A DNA stretch of 24,843 nt from Nemertoderma westbladi (taxonomy: Eukaryota > Xenacoelomorpha > Nemertodermatida > Nemertodermatidae): positions 1-24,843 of the forward strand of contig JAUCBJ010005645.1 of the NCBI GenBank assembly GCA_032718475.1. Direction: 5' to 3'. The position numbers and the translations under genes are program-made. Of the stretch, positions 7,929 to 17,889 are shown one piece after another. Position 1 is the first letter of the stretch, and every line of letters starts with the position of its first letter. The notes under the pieces are model-generated. The model did not search any database, was not told where the DNA came from, and saw nothing but the letters and a program-made list of their open reading frames with translations.

Positions 7929-8566
7929 CTGAAAACGAATCAGTGAGTCATAAATGAATAGTTAAAAATCAAATAAAATAATATTAAACATTTTATGCAG
8001 AATTACAAAATTCTAGAAATATCTGGTAGCTTATGAGATATGATAATTTCAATCATAAAATTCAGGACCATCTCTCCAGGCACTACTACATCAGTCACAA
8101 CAATAGAACATAAATAATAATATTATTTAATAAATTCTATACTAAAGTCAAGACAATAAGGTCGCGAAGAAATATTATAATAGTAAACATTAATGCCATA
8201 TGTTGGATAATTGAATTACTATGCTTTTTAATTTACAGGGTGAAATCTATTTCTAGAAACCATCATCTATAACTCAATAACCTCCTTTTTATCTCCATCA
8301 TAGAGTCATTTCTATCAAATCTACGTAAATAATAGCCATGGTTACTCCATAAAATCTGTAGCCTGTTCTATTTATTTACTATAGTTTATTGTTTTGGTTA
8401 GAATAATGTGCTACTACAAACTTTGGCTTAATTAACATTGAGGCGAGATATTATTTCGCCCAGATGGTAGTAAATGTTCCTAAAGTGGGAGTAAAGGTAG
8501 TTAAGGTATATGTGTTTTAGATGCCAAAGTACCATCAATAGACATTATTTTTGTTTTGCTCTGAAC
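7929..8566. other. Intronic sequence without identified features
   Basis: This is AT-rich intron sequence between exon 6 and exon 7 of the minus-strand gene. I see no coding frame, tandem repeat or clear transposon end here. Confidence 0.5.
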
Positions 8567-8568
8567 CG

Positions 8569-8637
8569 CTAGCAGAATGGTTAGAGCGTCAGACTTTCAA
8601 CTTGGATATCACCAGTTCGATCCCGCCTGGACGTCGT
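8569..8637 (+). other. tRNA-like sequence, probable SINE head or tRNA pseudogene
   Basis: It contains an A-box-like TAGCAGAATGG (about 8570) and a B-box AGTTCGATCCC (about 8617), close to the eukaryotic consensus GGTTCGATCCC. The middle TTTCAAC loop resembles a tRNA-Glu (TTC) anticodon loop, but acceptor and anticodon stems pair poorly. A functional tRNA is therefore unlikely. No defined 3' body or target duplication was found. Confidence 0.45.
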
Positions 8638-8972
8638 TGCCGATTTTGCAAAGCTGTATACCCAACGAATTGACATGAAAGAATAATATTCTAGTGTATG
8701 TGAATTACCAGTAAATAGTGCATTTTTGGTTACAATTTGAGGGTGGATATTGACTAATAACTATTATTGCACTGGAGAAGTGTTAAAGACAATTCATTCA
8801 TTAATTGATATATTATCGCATTAATTATCTAATTAAATAGTAAAATAGTGATTGATATTAAAATACTATGCTACAACGATAACTAATGTTAATTATCTAC
8901 ACGAATAAATGGTGGCAACTGTTTCTCTCTCTAAGTTCGGTGGGCTACTGTAGTTTCTATTGAATCCACCTG

Positions 8973-9440
8973 AAAATAGAATCCCTTGATTTGGGATTCA
9001 TTTTAACCTACTAGTTTCTAGTTTCTAATGTACTGATGGCTGATGCATTAATTTGTTGGTATAATTTTGGATTAAATTGGATTAAATTTTTAGTAAAAAA
9101 AAGTTTGTAATGAATCCCATAATACATTGATCATTTATAATCCCTAATCATTTATACCGGTTTAAATGAATCCCTTGATCAACGGGATTCAATACAACAG
9201 GTTTAAATGAATCCCTTGATCAACGGGATTCAATACAACAGGTTTAAATGAATCCCTTGATCAACGGGATTCAATACAACAGGTTTAAATGAATCCCTTG
9301 ATCAACGGGATTCAATACAACAGGTTTAAATGAATCCCTTGATCAACGGGATTCAATACAACAGGTTTAAATGAATCCCTTGATCAACGGGATTCAATAC
9401 AACAGGTTTAAAAGACGTCTCTGGTTTTAAATGAATCCCC
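8973..9440. repeat. GGGATTC inverted-repeat region containing the 41-bp array
   Basis: GAATCCC and GGGATTC motifs recur throughout. On the left, GGGATTCATTTTAACC lies near 8994; on the right, a matching inverted GTTTTAAATGAATCCCC lies near 9424. Together they suggest a foldback or MITE-like element whose terminal hairpin sequence has been amplified internally into the 41-bp array. No target duplication is clear. Confidence 0.4.
9160..9413. repeat. Perfect 41-bp minisatellite, six copies plus a partial
   Basis: Six identical units start at 9160, 9201, 9242, 9283, 9324 and 9365, with a partial unit from 9406. Each unit contains the near-palindrome GAATCCC-TTGATCAA-C-GGGATTC. Absolute identity between units points to very recent amplification or ongoing homogenisation. 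Array and intervening sequence repeat together, so this is a minisatellite and not a spacer-bearing array. Confidence 0.95.
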
Positions 9441-9899
9441 TTATATGCCTACTATTCCTCAGTTATTAGTATTCCTATTCAAAATAATTCCATTTTTTAT
9501 CACAATGTCCTTCTTCATCTTATATTTTATTACTATATTGAGCGGATTCGCTACAAACATTTCTCTAAGAAGTAATTATTTTTTTAGATACATTTCTTTC
9601 AACATTATAATACTGTAGTTTGAGTAAGGTACAGTAGGTATGTGAATAAAAAATAATTTGTGTAGGCTTTAATGACTACAGTGCCACGGTTAGGGAGGGA
9701 CACAACAGTAAATTCTATAGCATTAACTTGGATTTAATCCTGCACCGACTTGTCCATTCGGAAACTATGGCATTAATAATACGATTAATAATAAATTATT
9801 GTCTTTGTGCTATTCGATTACACAATATCATATTGTTGATCTAAGCTTCGGAAACATTATTCTAAATGGTCTTTGAATTGAAAGATTGGCAAAATTGAA
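9441..9899. other. Intronic sequence without identified features
   Basis: AT-rich intron sequence. No coding frame, transposon end or array was recognised. Confidence 0.5.
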
Positions 9900-9901
9900 T
9901 A

Positions 9902-10813
9902 GGGTTTGTGTGCGAAAAAAATGTTGGGCTGGAAACAAATGAATAAGGGGAAAAACAAGGTGTCCTGAATCGAGGCTAGACTCTTGCATATTAAAAAATA
10001 ACGTCGCCGGTAAAGCCAACTTAATGAAGTAAAGCTGCAATACTCAGATATCAAGCGCTGACCGGTAGGATCGGTAGGATCGGTAGGATCGGTAGGATCG
10101 GTAGGATCGGTAGGATCGGTAGGATCGGTAGGATCGGTAGGATCGGTAGGATCGGTAGGATCGGTAGGATCGGTAGGATCGGTAGGATCGGTAGGATCGG
10201 TAGGATCGGTAGGATCGGTAGGATCGGTAGGATCGGTAGGATCGGTAGGATCGGTAGGATCGGTAGGATCGGTAGGATCGGTAGGATCGGTAGGATCGGT
10301 AGGATCGGTAGGATCGGTAGGATCGGTAGGATCGGTAGGATCGGTAGGATCGGTAGGATCGGTAGGATCGGTAGGATCGGTAGGCAAGGGAGTGCTGCCT
10401 ACCCCTCAGGAAATCTGCCGAGTTTATAATTGTAACCAGCATTATATCAATCTTCCCCTTTATTAATTTAATTAATTGTTGTGTCAAAGGACGTGCAAGA
10501 CTCTCGGCTTTCAATTAATATAAGCCACGTGTGAAATGATTGAGATTTAATTTGTATTTGAATCGATCGGAAATCTCTATCCATAGAAACCAAGATAAGA
10601 AATTATCAGAGCACTGCGTAATGACGTTAAATCTGTAGCAGCCAATCACAGCCGATTTTCAAAATTGGCTTCCCGCGCTTAATTAAACCCGCAATTTCGA
10701 CAGTTTCTATGTGTTTTTGCATAAAACACACCCCGCCACTCGATTCAGGGCAACTTGTTACCCCTTATTCATTTGTTTCTAGCCCAACAATTTTTTCGCG
10801 CATCAACCAACCC
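9902..10813. mobile_element. Foldback (TIR) element with TA flanks and internal 9-bp array
   Basis: The left arm (9902-9974) and right arm (10739-10813) are inverted copies of about 75 bp with modest divergence, starting GGGTT at each end. TA lies directly outside both ends (9900-9901 and 10814-10815), as expected for Tc1/mariner-type target duplication. There is no transposase frame. The interior carries the perfect 9-bp array. A shorter relative occurs at 14990-15161 and shares about 110 bp of right-end sequence. Superfamily assignment rests on the TA flanks only. Confidence 0.7.
10063..10384. repeat. Perfect 9-bp satellite (GGTAGGATC), about 36 units
   Basis: The unit CGGTAGGAT repeats with no visible substitution over 322 bases. 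Because the period is a multiple of three, it creates long spurious minus-strand frames of TDP or SYR repeats. The array sits inside a transposon-like foldback element within an intron, so coding function is not supported. Confidence 0.97.
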
Positions 10814-10815
10814 TA

Positions 10816-11862
10816 TTCCGCAATATATTAAAGTGGCTCTCTCACATAATGCCTGAAATATTGATAACATGCTGCAAATTCTGTACCGGTATATACTGCA
10901 CCATTAGCATAACTCATCAAAATCCAACCACTATATATTATATTGTTCTTCTAAAGGCCCATGCACGTATAAGACTCATTTGAGTGCCTGGGGTAAGTAT
11001 AGTGTAGGTTGTACTGTAAACTAATAAAGCACAGCACACATAGACACTACTGGTACATCAACAAAGCGTTGTTTCGGGATAAAACTGACCATCAAAACTC
11101 CAAAAATGTTTAATTAATCAAACTCAGAAACATCACCCCAGCTGCAATACAAATAATATAATATGGCGAGTTTAATAATATAATTTAAGATTAATTGTAC
11201 CACAAAGTTATTTATTTATTACGCAGTTAGTTATTTATTTTTCATTAAACTCTTAAAAGATGATAATGCTTTCCACTGGGTATAAAATACACAACCAGGC
11301 AGGGGGTGATGCAGATTGTAGTACATCAGGTTAAATTATAAAACGTAATATTCTTCTGCAATATCGAGCAGTATATTTCCCAACTAGAGTAGTTATGTGT
11401 GCCTATGTGTCGTCGTGTGGGATAACATTGCATAAATCAACATTATGATAAAGTTCAGCATAACACGACACATTGTACTTAATGCTTGCGGAGATAAGGG
11501 AGGTATCCAGTTACAAATGAAATAAAATATTTATTACAATAACGCGGAAGGCGTGGCCTTTTGGACCACGCCTTTATAGCTGATGACTTCAACTCTCCTC
11601 TCTAGCTATACTCTATACTCAATAAGAGCTCTGAGTTATAACATTATTATAGCTAGAAAACAAACAGTGTAGTAGTGCGCTAGCAATCGCTCGAATTAAT
11701 GCAAGTCAGAATAGCCAACTAAGTAGGGAAGTGCTGTGTGTGCAGCTCTATGAGTAATATTAGCAGCAACAGAACCATAAGATATTCTAGACAGGTGATT
11801 GGAGTGAGATGTGACGACAGGAGTTACGGTAATACAACTCTTATCTTCTCACGTTTACTCAC
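10816..11862. other. Intronic sequence with one small hairpin
   Basis: AT-rich intron sequence downstream of exon 6 in the minus-strand gene. Apart from an inverted repeat at 11548-11556 and 11566-11574 (AAGGCGTGG and CCACGCCTT) I see nothing recognisable. The plus-strand ORF at 11738-11926 overlaps exon 6 in antisense and lacks support. Confidence 0.5.
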
Positions 11863-12280
11863 CTTCTCCGCCACTGCTCTGGCTTTGCTTTCACACCCCC
11901 CTCTGATACAGGCAAGGGGTAAGTGAACTGTCTTTCAAGCAGAGAAGACCTCCTCTCACCACTACCGGCATTGCCCAACGGTTGTTCGGCTTGTAGGCCT
12001 GGGGGTCGTGGTGGAGGGGCGATGGGTTCCGCATGCTGAACTCTTGAGAACAGTTGGCTGTCACTAAGTATCCTAACAGGAGTCATCTGATGAGACTTCC
12101 GATGTTCAGGAATGTCGCTCGCATCATTGGGTTGATGCCAGTGGCTTGAGGTATAGTCCTGTTGTGGAATAGGGTCATGTTGGTGGATGGGGTACTGCCG
12201 GCTCTGGTAGTCTGAGGAGAAGTTCATCGTCTTGGGATCAGCAGAATAAGTTCTTTCTCGATGGAATGTGTAGAAATCTT
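11863..12280 (-). CDS. Exon 6 of the disordered-protein gene
   Basis: The acceptor is TTCTGTTATGCAG and the donor is GAGAAG before GTGAGT. It is 418 bases, phase 1 in and phase 2 out. It encodes a polar segment rich in H, Q, P and S, a proline run (IAPPPRPPGL) that could bind SH3 domains, and a basic RRSSLLERQF site. Phases match exon 5 and exon 7 exactly. No globular domain is recognisable. Confidence 0.85.
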
Positions 12281-12357
12281 CTGCATAACAGAACATAATC
12301 ACCAATTTATTTTTTACAGAAATATCCTTATGATTATAATTAGAAATTGCCTAGTAA

Positions 12358-12381
12358 CCCCCCCCCCCCCCCCCCCCCCCC
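12358..12381. repeat. Homopolymer run of 24 C
   Basis: A plus-strand C24 run lies in the 279-base intron between exons 5 and 6 (G24 in the transcript). Its length may be unreliable in the assembly. Confidence 0.95.
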
Positions 12382-12559
12382 ATTGCCCTATATATATTTT
12401 ATACCAAACGTAGAGGTTTTATTTAAATTTTCTAGATATTTTATTTTGATGGGATGTAATTGTGGTGACATTTTTTCCAACTAATGATGCATCATGTTTC
12501 TTTGAGTCAACATCGCCCACCCAGCCACCCCAAACATTTTATATTTTAATTTATTTTAC

Positions 12560-13202
12560 CTCCTTTTCTATCGGTGTAGCTGCTGTGTCTTCTCTCTTCG
12601 ATATGGTGCGGGACGCCCAGGAAATTCTGAGTTGATCCTTGCACTGCCAGTCTGTCCATCCCAGAAGCATCCCGCCCGATAACCACTCTCTCCCTCCCAT
12701 GTGAATCAGCACCTCTCCCGTGCTTCATGCTATCTGTCCCAATACTGAAACTACTGCGACCATGCATACCAATGACCCTACCACGTGACACGTCATCGCG
12801 GCTGACGCCATGTAGATGCGACCCAGAAGTTGATGTGGCCTGGAGATTGCCGTGACTCGCTGGCGGGTAGATCTCGATCCCCGACCCACCTCCTATCCTA
12901 TCATGTGCGGCCGCTGGGTAATGCCCGATACCTGGCCCTACACTAATTCTATCATGGGTTGAACCACCCCCTACATAGTGTCCTCGACCAGTATCATGCG
13001 ATATCGAGGGGAACTGTTGCCGCAGACTATCGTGGGGTATTCCAGAATATTGTTCCCGCCCGCTATAGATAATATTTTGATTTGTCTCCATCCAGTGGTA
13101 GTCTCCATATTGTCGACCGTCTATTTTGGTTGCAGGCTGTCTGGCCTCCCGACTCCAGGAACTACTTGCATCCTCTTGCCCACAAGGCGACACTCTTATT
13201 TC
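12560..13202 (-). CDS. Exon 5 of the disordered-protein gene
   Basis: The acceptor is AAATTCTTAG followed by GAA ATA AGA, and the donor is AAAGGAG before GTAAAA. It is 643 bases, phase 0 in and phase 1 out. It encodes about 214 residues rich in G, S, H and R, with an irregular repeat built on HDRIxxGxGIxxYPxAxH and related SHDTGRGHY / THDRISVGPG segments at roughly 20-residue spacing. Such Gly/Ser/His-rich repeats are typical of disordered scaffolds. Its open frame is far longer than chance in this AT-rich setting. Confidence 0.85.
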
Positions 13203-14989
13203 CTAAGAATTTAAAAAATTAATTATTATAGAACATTATTACGCAATAATAAATATTAAAACATATTATTTACATGATAAATAATTTGCTTATCAATGAC
13301 AGTGAATGACATAACTTCTCAGAGATTTATTATCGTATAAATCTAATATTATGACATTTTCATTCTAAAAATTATTAAACAATAATGCGCCTTATACGGT
13401 AGTTACCAGAACATTCACAGACACACCAGGGCCATCATTATATAGCATACAAGAATGGCTTTGGAACAGTAAGAAATATATGAAAAAAAATGTTTTAAAA
13501 AGCCAGCTATAACTGCTAATTTGTATATGAAAGTGTTTACTCTGCTTAAATAAAACATTGTACTAGTTTGTTGTTTTCTAAACTGTTTAATTTTATTCGA
13601 AAGTTATTATTGGTTTCGCTTTATGCCTTAGAGCCAGTGGTATGCTAATGAATTTACATATAAATAAAGTTCGCTTTACGCGTTTTACACATCAAAAGCC
13701 CAGAGTCAGTCATTACCCGTAGATTTTTGAATTTTTACTGTAAATAATTAAATGACACTTCTTTTTGTAAGATGCACCATTTACGGCATTAGTGCATTGT
13801 GTAATATTAAGTGCAATATTTTTTGAACCTGAAATAATATGGGTGTTGTTGTTTGCCTGGAGTGCCGCAGTAATATATATAAAAAACAATTAATGATTTC
13901 TTCGGAAATTATAGCAGCAAGACGCATTAATTTAGGTAATAATAACGTCACCTGCCAGAGAGCCAGTTGATATAGCTGAGGTAAATATAAGATGATTACC
14001 AATCCCGTGGAGTATCATTCACACCCTTTAGGGATATCGACTTGAATACAAATTTGTCATATAATTAGCGGAGTATATCATTATTATCCTGACTGGATGA
14101 CAGATATTCCCTAACTTTATGACTTTGATAGAATATTATATACCACACACATCTTATTGAGAAACGACATATAATTCCTCTAAAGAAAGAAATGCCGTGA
14201 CGCTGAGTAAGGTATTGATTGCTGCTGCTATAGAGAACAGGGATTCAGGGATATTCATGTGGGGAATATTGTTGTCAATCTACGATAAATTAATTAGGAA
14301 TTGTTTGCATGAGTTGCACATAACATATAGATTCCAGTGCTTTATCCTATTTCGCAGTGTAAACTAATGTGTTTGTATAATTTAATCCACGCCATAGATA
14401 GGCTCAGTAACAGTAAATTAGGTACAAAATAAGTTACTAATAATAATAATGCTGACCTTACACTACAAGCTATTATATTCTAGAACAGGAATGCATATAT
14501 TAAACACGAAGTGGAGCCTTCGCGCAGAACGTGACATATGTTAAGTATCAACTCGAAATAATTATAAACAAAATATAAACAGATGTCCCATACTCATTTA
14601 ATAGAATAATAATAATAATATCAATCAAGAAGAAAGAATTATAAACATTAAAATGGGCTGAAGGTTTTCATTTCAGCTGCTACTGGACTACCGGTAGCGT
14701 TCTGGCAAGATTCAGCTTGAACCTATTAAAAGCAAATGAATTGGAGTTGAGCTGTTAATGCAACGCGCTTCCTCATTTCTTCCATTTCTGAACAAAACCA
14801 TAATATTACATCATTAAAAGCAGAGAAAGACATTTAATGTTTAGACATGTGGCCCTCTAGCGGGAGACTATTGTACTAATGGTGTATAAAGGTTTCTTGT
14901 TAATGCCTACAACTACTACTACTATTATTATAATCGGGGTGGGCACATTGAGATGATATGATGGCTTTACCATCATGCAATCCGCAATA
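13203..14989. other. Long intron segment without identified features
   Basis: AT-rich sequence between exon 4 and exon 5. It contains short A/T tracts and an AAT/ATT trinucleotide patch near 14605. No frame with codon bias, transposon terminus or tandem array was recognised until the TA-flanked element at 14990. Confidence 0.5.
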
Positions 14990-15161
14990 GGGTTGGTGCG
15001 CGAAAAATTGTTTTAGGCAGAAAGGAGACCTTCCTTAAACACGCTCTTTCGGCCGTTTCTTTGTGTTTTTACAAAAACCACACCCCGCCACTCGATTCAG
15101 GGCACCTTGTTACCCATTATTCGATTGTTTCTAGACTAACAATATTTTGTAGCACCAACCC
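14990..15161. mobile_element. Short TA-flanked MITE related to the foldback element
   Basis: This 172-bp element starts GGGTTGGTGC and ends GCACCAACCC with TA on each side (14988-14989 and 15162-15163). Imperfect terminal inverted repeats span about 24 bp. The right part (15054-15161) closely matches 10703-10813 of the foldback element. It has no coding capacity. It appears to have inserted at a TA in the 3' tail of a LINE family B fragment. Confidence 0.75.
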
Positions 15162-15427
15162 TATCGGCATGCTCCAATGCAGCGTGCATTAATAATGCTG
15201 TGCCGGCTTATCAACAAAATTGTTCCGCCACAACTCCCTATCACCCCATCACATTTGCTAGATCATCCGCATCTTCAAGGCCAGTGTACTTTAAGATGCG
15301 TCTCAAGAAAGTCATGGGCTGTCCACCATGCTTATTCACTCCATGAGGCTGCCAAAGTACAACATTATGCACTGGCTGGTCCTCAAGGCGAAAGCAATGT
15401 CCTGCAAAGCCAAGTGTCAAGCTAGGG
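15162..15427 (-). mobile_element. LINE family B 3' fragment (C-terminal tail of the RT protein)
   Basis: Read on the minus strand, the frame gives GHCFRLEDQPVHNVVLWQPH and then GGQPMTFLRRILKYTGL. This matches the conserved tail of APE-type LINE polyproteins (GHCxR...VLWxPxHG...GRPxxxYxxxLxxDTGL). A one-base insertion in a G run near 15246 shifts the frame after DDLANVM; the shifted frame continues GDRELWRNN. It is similar to 23385-23552. It differs from family A, whose equivalent tail reads WQPTHGKRSRGRPAITYIDQ. Confidence 0.75.
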
Positions 15428-15590
15428 GAGATTAATAAACACCTCTAATGTTGTATAGCGTCTGATTAGATATGTCTTCATTGTACTTGACCCGGTATAA
15501 AGGTTAAAGGACAAATATGGTAAAATAGTAGAAACATATGGGTCAACGTTTCTATGTCTAACTTTTATGGTTAACATGACAGATATTTAC

Positions 15591-15630
15591 CTGGAGGTGT
15601 GAGGGTTGCTACAATCTTGACTTTATTTAC
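15591..15630 (-). other. Alternative 3' extension of exon 4 between two donors
   Basis: Two GTAAATA donors follow exon 4: one after CCCTCAG (exon end 15631) and one after CCTCCAG (exon end 15591). The same short string, AGCAACCCTCA, precedes each, so a small duplication probably made the second donor. The proximal donor gives phase 0, matching exon 5. The distal one adds 40 bases and gives phase 1, which would shift exon 5 out of frame. Confidence 0.5.
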
Positions 15631-16201
15631 CTGAGGGTTGCTATGGGCACTCCTTTCATCCATTGAATGTCTATGAGACAACTTTCTCCCTAATTGCGGG
15701 ACATCTAAACGCCCTTCCACTGATCCGTGGAGCAGTTGTCTCTCATTGTCAACTATTTGTTGATCGTAGATCCCAGTACGCCCACCACGACGGGGTGTGG
15801 AACCACCATCGTTGTACACTGAGTCATAGCGTGCAGATGTACCGGCAGTACGGGTGTCAGTGCCCCTAGATGGTGTGCCGCCAGTGCCACGTGGAGGTGT
15901 GCCGCCAGTGCCACGTGGAGTTGTGCCACCAGTGCCACGTGTAGGTGTGCCGCCAGCGCCACGTGGAGGTGTGACACCAGTGCCACGTGGAGGTGTGCCG
16001 CCAGCGCCACGTGGAGGTGTGCCGCCAGCGCCCCTAGTTGGTGTGCCGCCAACGCCACGTGGAGGTGTGCCGCCAGCGACCCTAGTTGGTGTGCCACCAG
16101 TGCCACGTGGAGGTGTGCCAGTAGACCGCGGTTGGGGAAGTTTTCGCTCTCTGTGGCTATGACGATGGGGTGAAGAGGGTGCAACTTCTTGCTGAGCTAA
16201 C
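15631..16201 (-). CDS. Exon 4 of the disordered-protein gene, with a coding minisatellite
   Basis: The acceptor is GGTTAATGCTCACAG and the donor is CCTCAG before GTAAAT. It is 571 bases, phase 2 in and phase 0 out. It opens with a His/Arg-rich segment (SPHRHSHRERK), followed by about eleven 8-residue repeats of the type GGTPPRGT/A, then a basic, Ser-rich end. RG-containing repeats of this type are found in RNA-binding or phase-separating proteins and can be arginine-methylated, but that is inference. The LINE ORF-like frame at 16204-16260 upstream of the acceptor is intron, not a signal peptide. Confidence 0.8.
15862..16126. repeat. 24-bp coding minisatellite in exon 4
   Basis: The 24-base unit CCACGTGGAGGTGTGCCGCC plus four bases repeats about eleven times with scattered substitutions. 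It keeps the 8-residue GGTPPRGT/A frame on the minus strand. The period preserves reading frame, so length changes would add or remove whole repeats. Other frames across it are also open because of the period. Confidence 0.9.
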
Positions 16202-16358
16202 CTGTGAGCATTAACCGAAAAAAATGTAACAATTAATAATAAAAAAATAATAATGAACAATTACAAATAATACAAACAGGTTTTTATATATAGTATATAC
16301 CTATTCATACCGATATATTATATTTTAGTTATTTATATATTAGTTATAAATTATTTGT

Positions 16359-16375
16359 ATAAAAGATAGTTATAC
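16359..16375. repeat. LINE target-site duplication, left copy
   Basis: ATAAAAGATAGTTATAC is repeated exactly at 19395-19411 and brackets the LINE family A copy. It adjoins the LINE 3' end, a short TAG-repeat tail on the minus strand. Confidence 0.9.
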
Positions 16376-16383
16376 TACTACTA

Positions 16384-17888
16384 CTAGGTCGAGCGAACTC
16401 GGACAGTGGAAATGAGATCCTTCCAGGCTTCCCGATTCTCCATAGTTGTCGCAATTTCGTTTCTCCCAAGTTCAGTATCCCTTTCAAGTTGATCTATATA
16501 TGTTATGGCCGGTCGTCCACGACTACGCTTTCCATGAGTTGGTTGCCAGAAAAGTAGATCTGGTATGACCTCGTCTTTCCTTCAGTGCCCACTGAATCTT
16601 AATCTGCGTTCACGGAGGGTGGTTGATACAGGTGGTATTGTACCATAAAGCTCGGCGTTTGTCATGTGCTGTCTCCAGCTGATGTTTAGGGCTGCCCTTA
16701 GTACTCTTGTGTAGCAACCATCAATTCGTTGTTCAAATGATCTAGTCAGTGTCCAGGTCTCACCCCCGTATAAAAATACACTTTCCACTGTGGCTCGATT
16801 GCCAGGATTGAGAAAAACTCAGTTTCACCATCTGGTGAGAGTACCTGCGTTTCTGTGTCACAATATAACAATCCAATGCCAGTAACAATTACTTCTGGTA
16901 TTTCATAAGCTCTTAGGATTTCAAGCATTTTACCTCTATGGATGGAGTGCCGGATGACTGCGGGGAGATTCTTTGACTTAATTCCTTCAATCAGTCTCCG
17001 TAGTGCAAGTATCTGAGCTATTGTTGATTTACTTGGTCGAAATCCGTTTTGGCTCTTACGCAGTAGTTTCTCTATGTGAGGCCTAATCCTATATAGAATC
17101 ATTTTATTGTATAATTTGGCAGCTACCACAAGCAGACAGATCCCACGATAGTTTGTTGGTATGCCGAATGGGCTTGGGGAGAAGCTTTAGTTGACCTTTA
17201 GTCCAAATTGGTGGTGGCTTTTCCCCTTTTAACATCCGGTTGCAAACATTCAATAATGGTCTGTTTAGCACTCCGGTTTTCCATACCTCCGCTGGGATTT
17301 CATCTAATCCACCTGCTTTATTATTGGACATGCTTAATGCTTCATTGGAGTTCGGCAGGTGTGAAGTCCCCTTTTCTATAGGTAGTGTCTTGTCATATAT
17401 TTTCCTTGTAGGGCTGAACTCGATGTTTGGTGGCTGCCCAAGCAAGTTGCTGAAGTGATTTTTCCACTTCCCAACACGTTCTTCAGGACTATCGGCTTTG
17501 AGGCGCCCCCTTGCACAACTTTGCACAGTTTGCCAGGTAAGTTTTGATTGTTGCTGTATGTGAGCAGTTGTAATTGCTTCAGTTTTATCCTGTATGTACT
17601 TTTCCTGGCTGATGTTGTAGGTCAATTTAAGATAGTCCGTAGCTTTCTCAACCTTGTTAATGTTTTCGGTTGTTGGTTGTTCGGTTTTAACTTTGTAGGC
17701 TATCTTAAGATCTTCTCTCTTATAAGTAACCTCAGAGTTTTGCCATGGCACATATTGTTTTCGTTTGAGTTTCTAGGGGATCTGCCTTTTAGCTGATTCC
17801 TTGTGGGCTATTATTATATTCTGGTATATTGAATTGGTGGACTGATCTTCATCCATTGACTGAAGTGCTTCAAAGCGGTTTTGAACCT
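16384..17888 (-). pseudogene. LINE family A reverse transcriptase region, catalytically dead
   Basis: Recognisable blocks in order are the linker (KWKNHFSNLLG), NNKAGGLDEIPAEVWKTG, WTKGQLKLLPK, KLYNKMILYRI with QNGFRPSKSTIAQ, and then IHRGKMLEILRAY. A tail follows with GGETWTLTRS, CYTRVLRAALNISW and GKRSRGRP. Lesions are an in-frame TAG near 17775, a frame change near 17170, loss of the short segment with the motif A aspartate near 16960, a larger deletion near 16800 that removes the motif C (F/YADD) block, and a TGA near 16580. It cannot encode an active enzyme. Confidence 0.9.
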
Positions 17889-17889
17889 C

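Noticed and set aside
7716-7946. Plus-strand exon ending before GTGAGT at about 7943
   Set aside because: It looks plausible alone, but the minus strand has a better acceptor and donor at the same place, and its phases fit the neighbouring exons.
9160-9413. CRISPR-like array of palindromic repeats
   Set aside because: The whole 41-bp unit repeats without variable spacers, no cas genes are present, and the genome is eukaryotic.
9857-10514. Long minus-strand ORFs of TDP or SYR repeats
   Set aside because: They arise only because the 9-bp satellite has a period divisible by three; they sit in a transposon-like element within an intron.
15571-16260. Minus-strand protein with an N-terminal hydrophobic signal peptide at 16204-16260
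   Set aside because: The hydrophobic stretch lies upstream of a good AG acceptor and is intronic AT-rich sequence; the exon begins at 16201.
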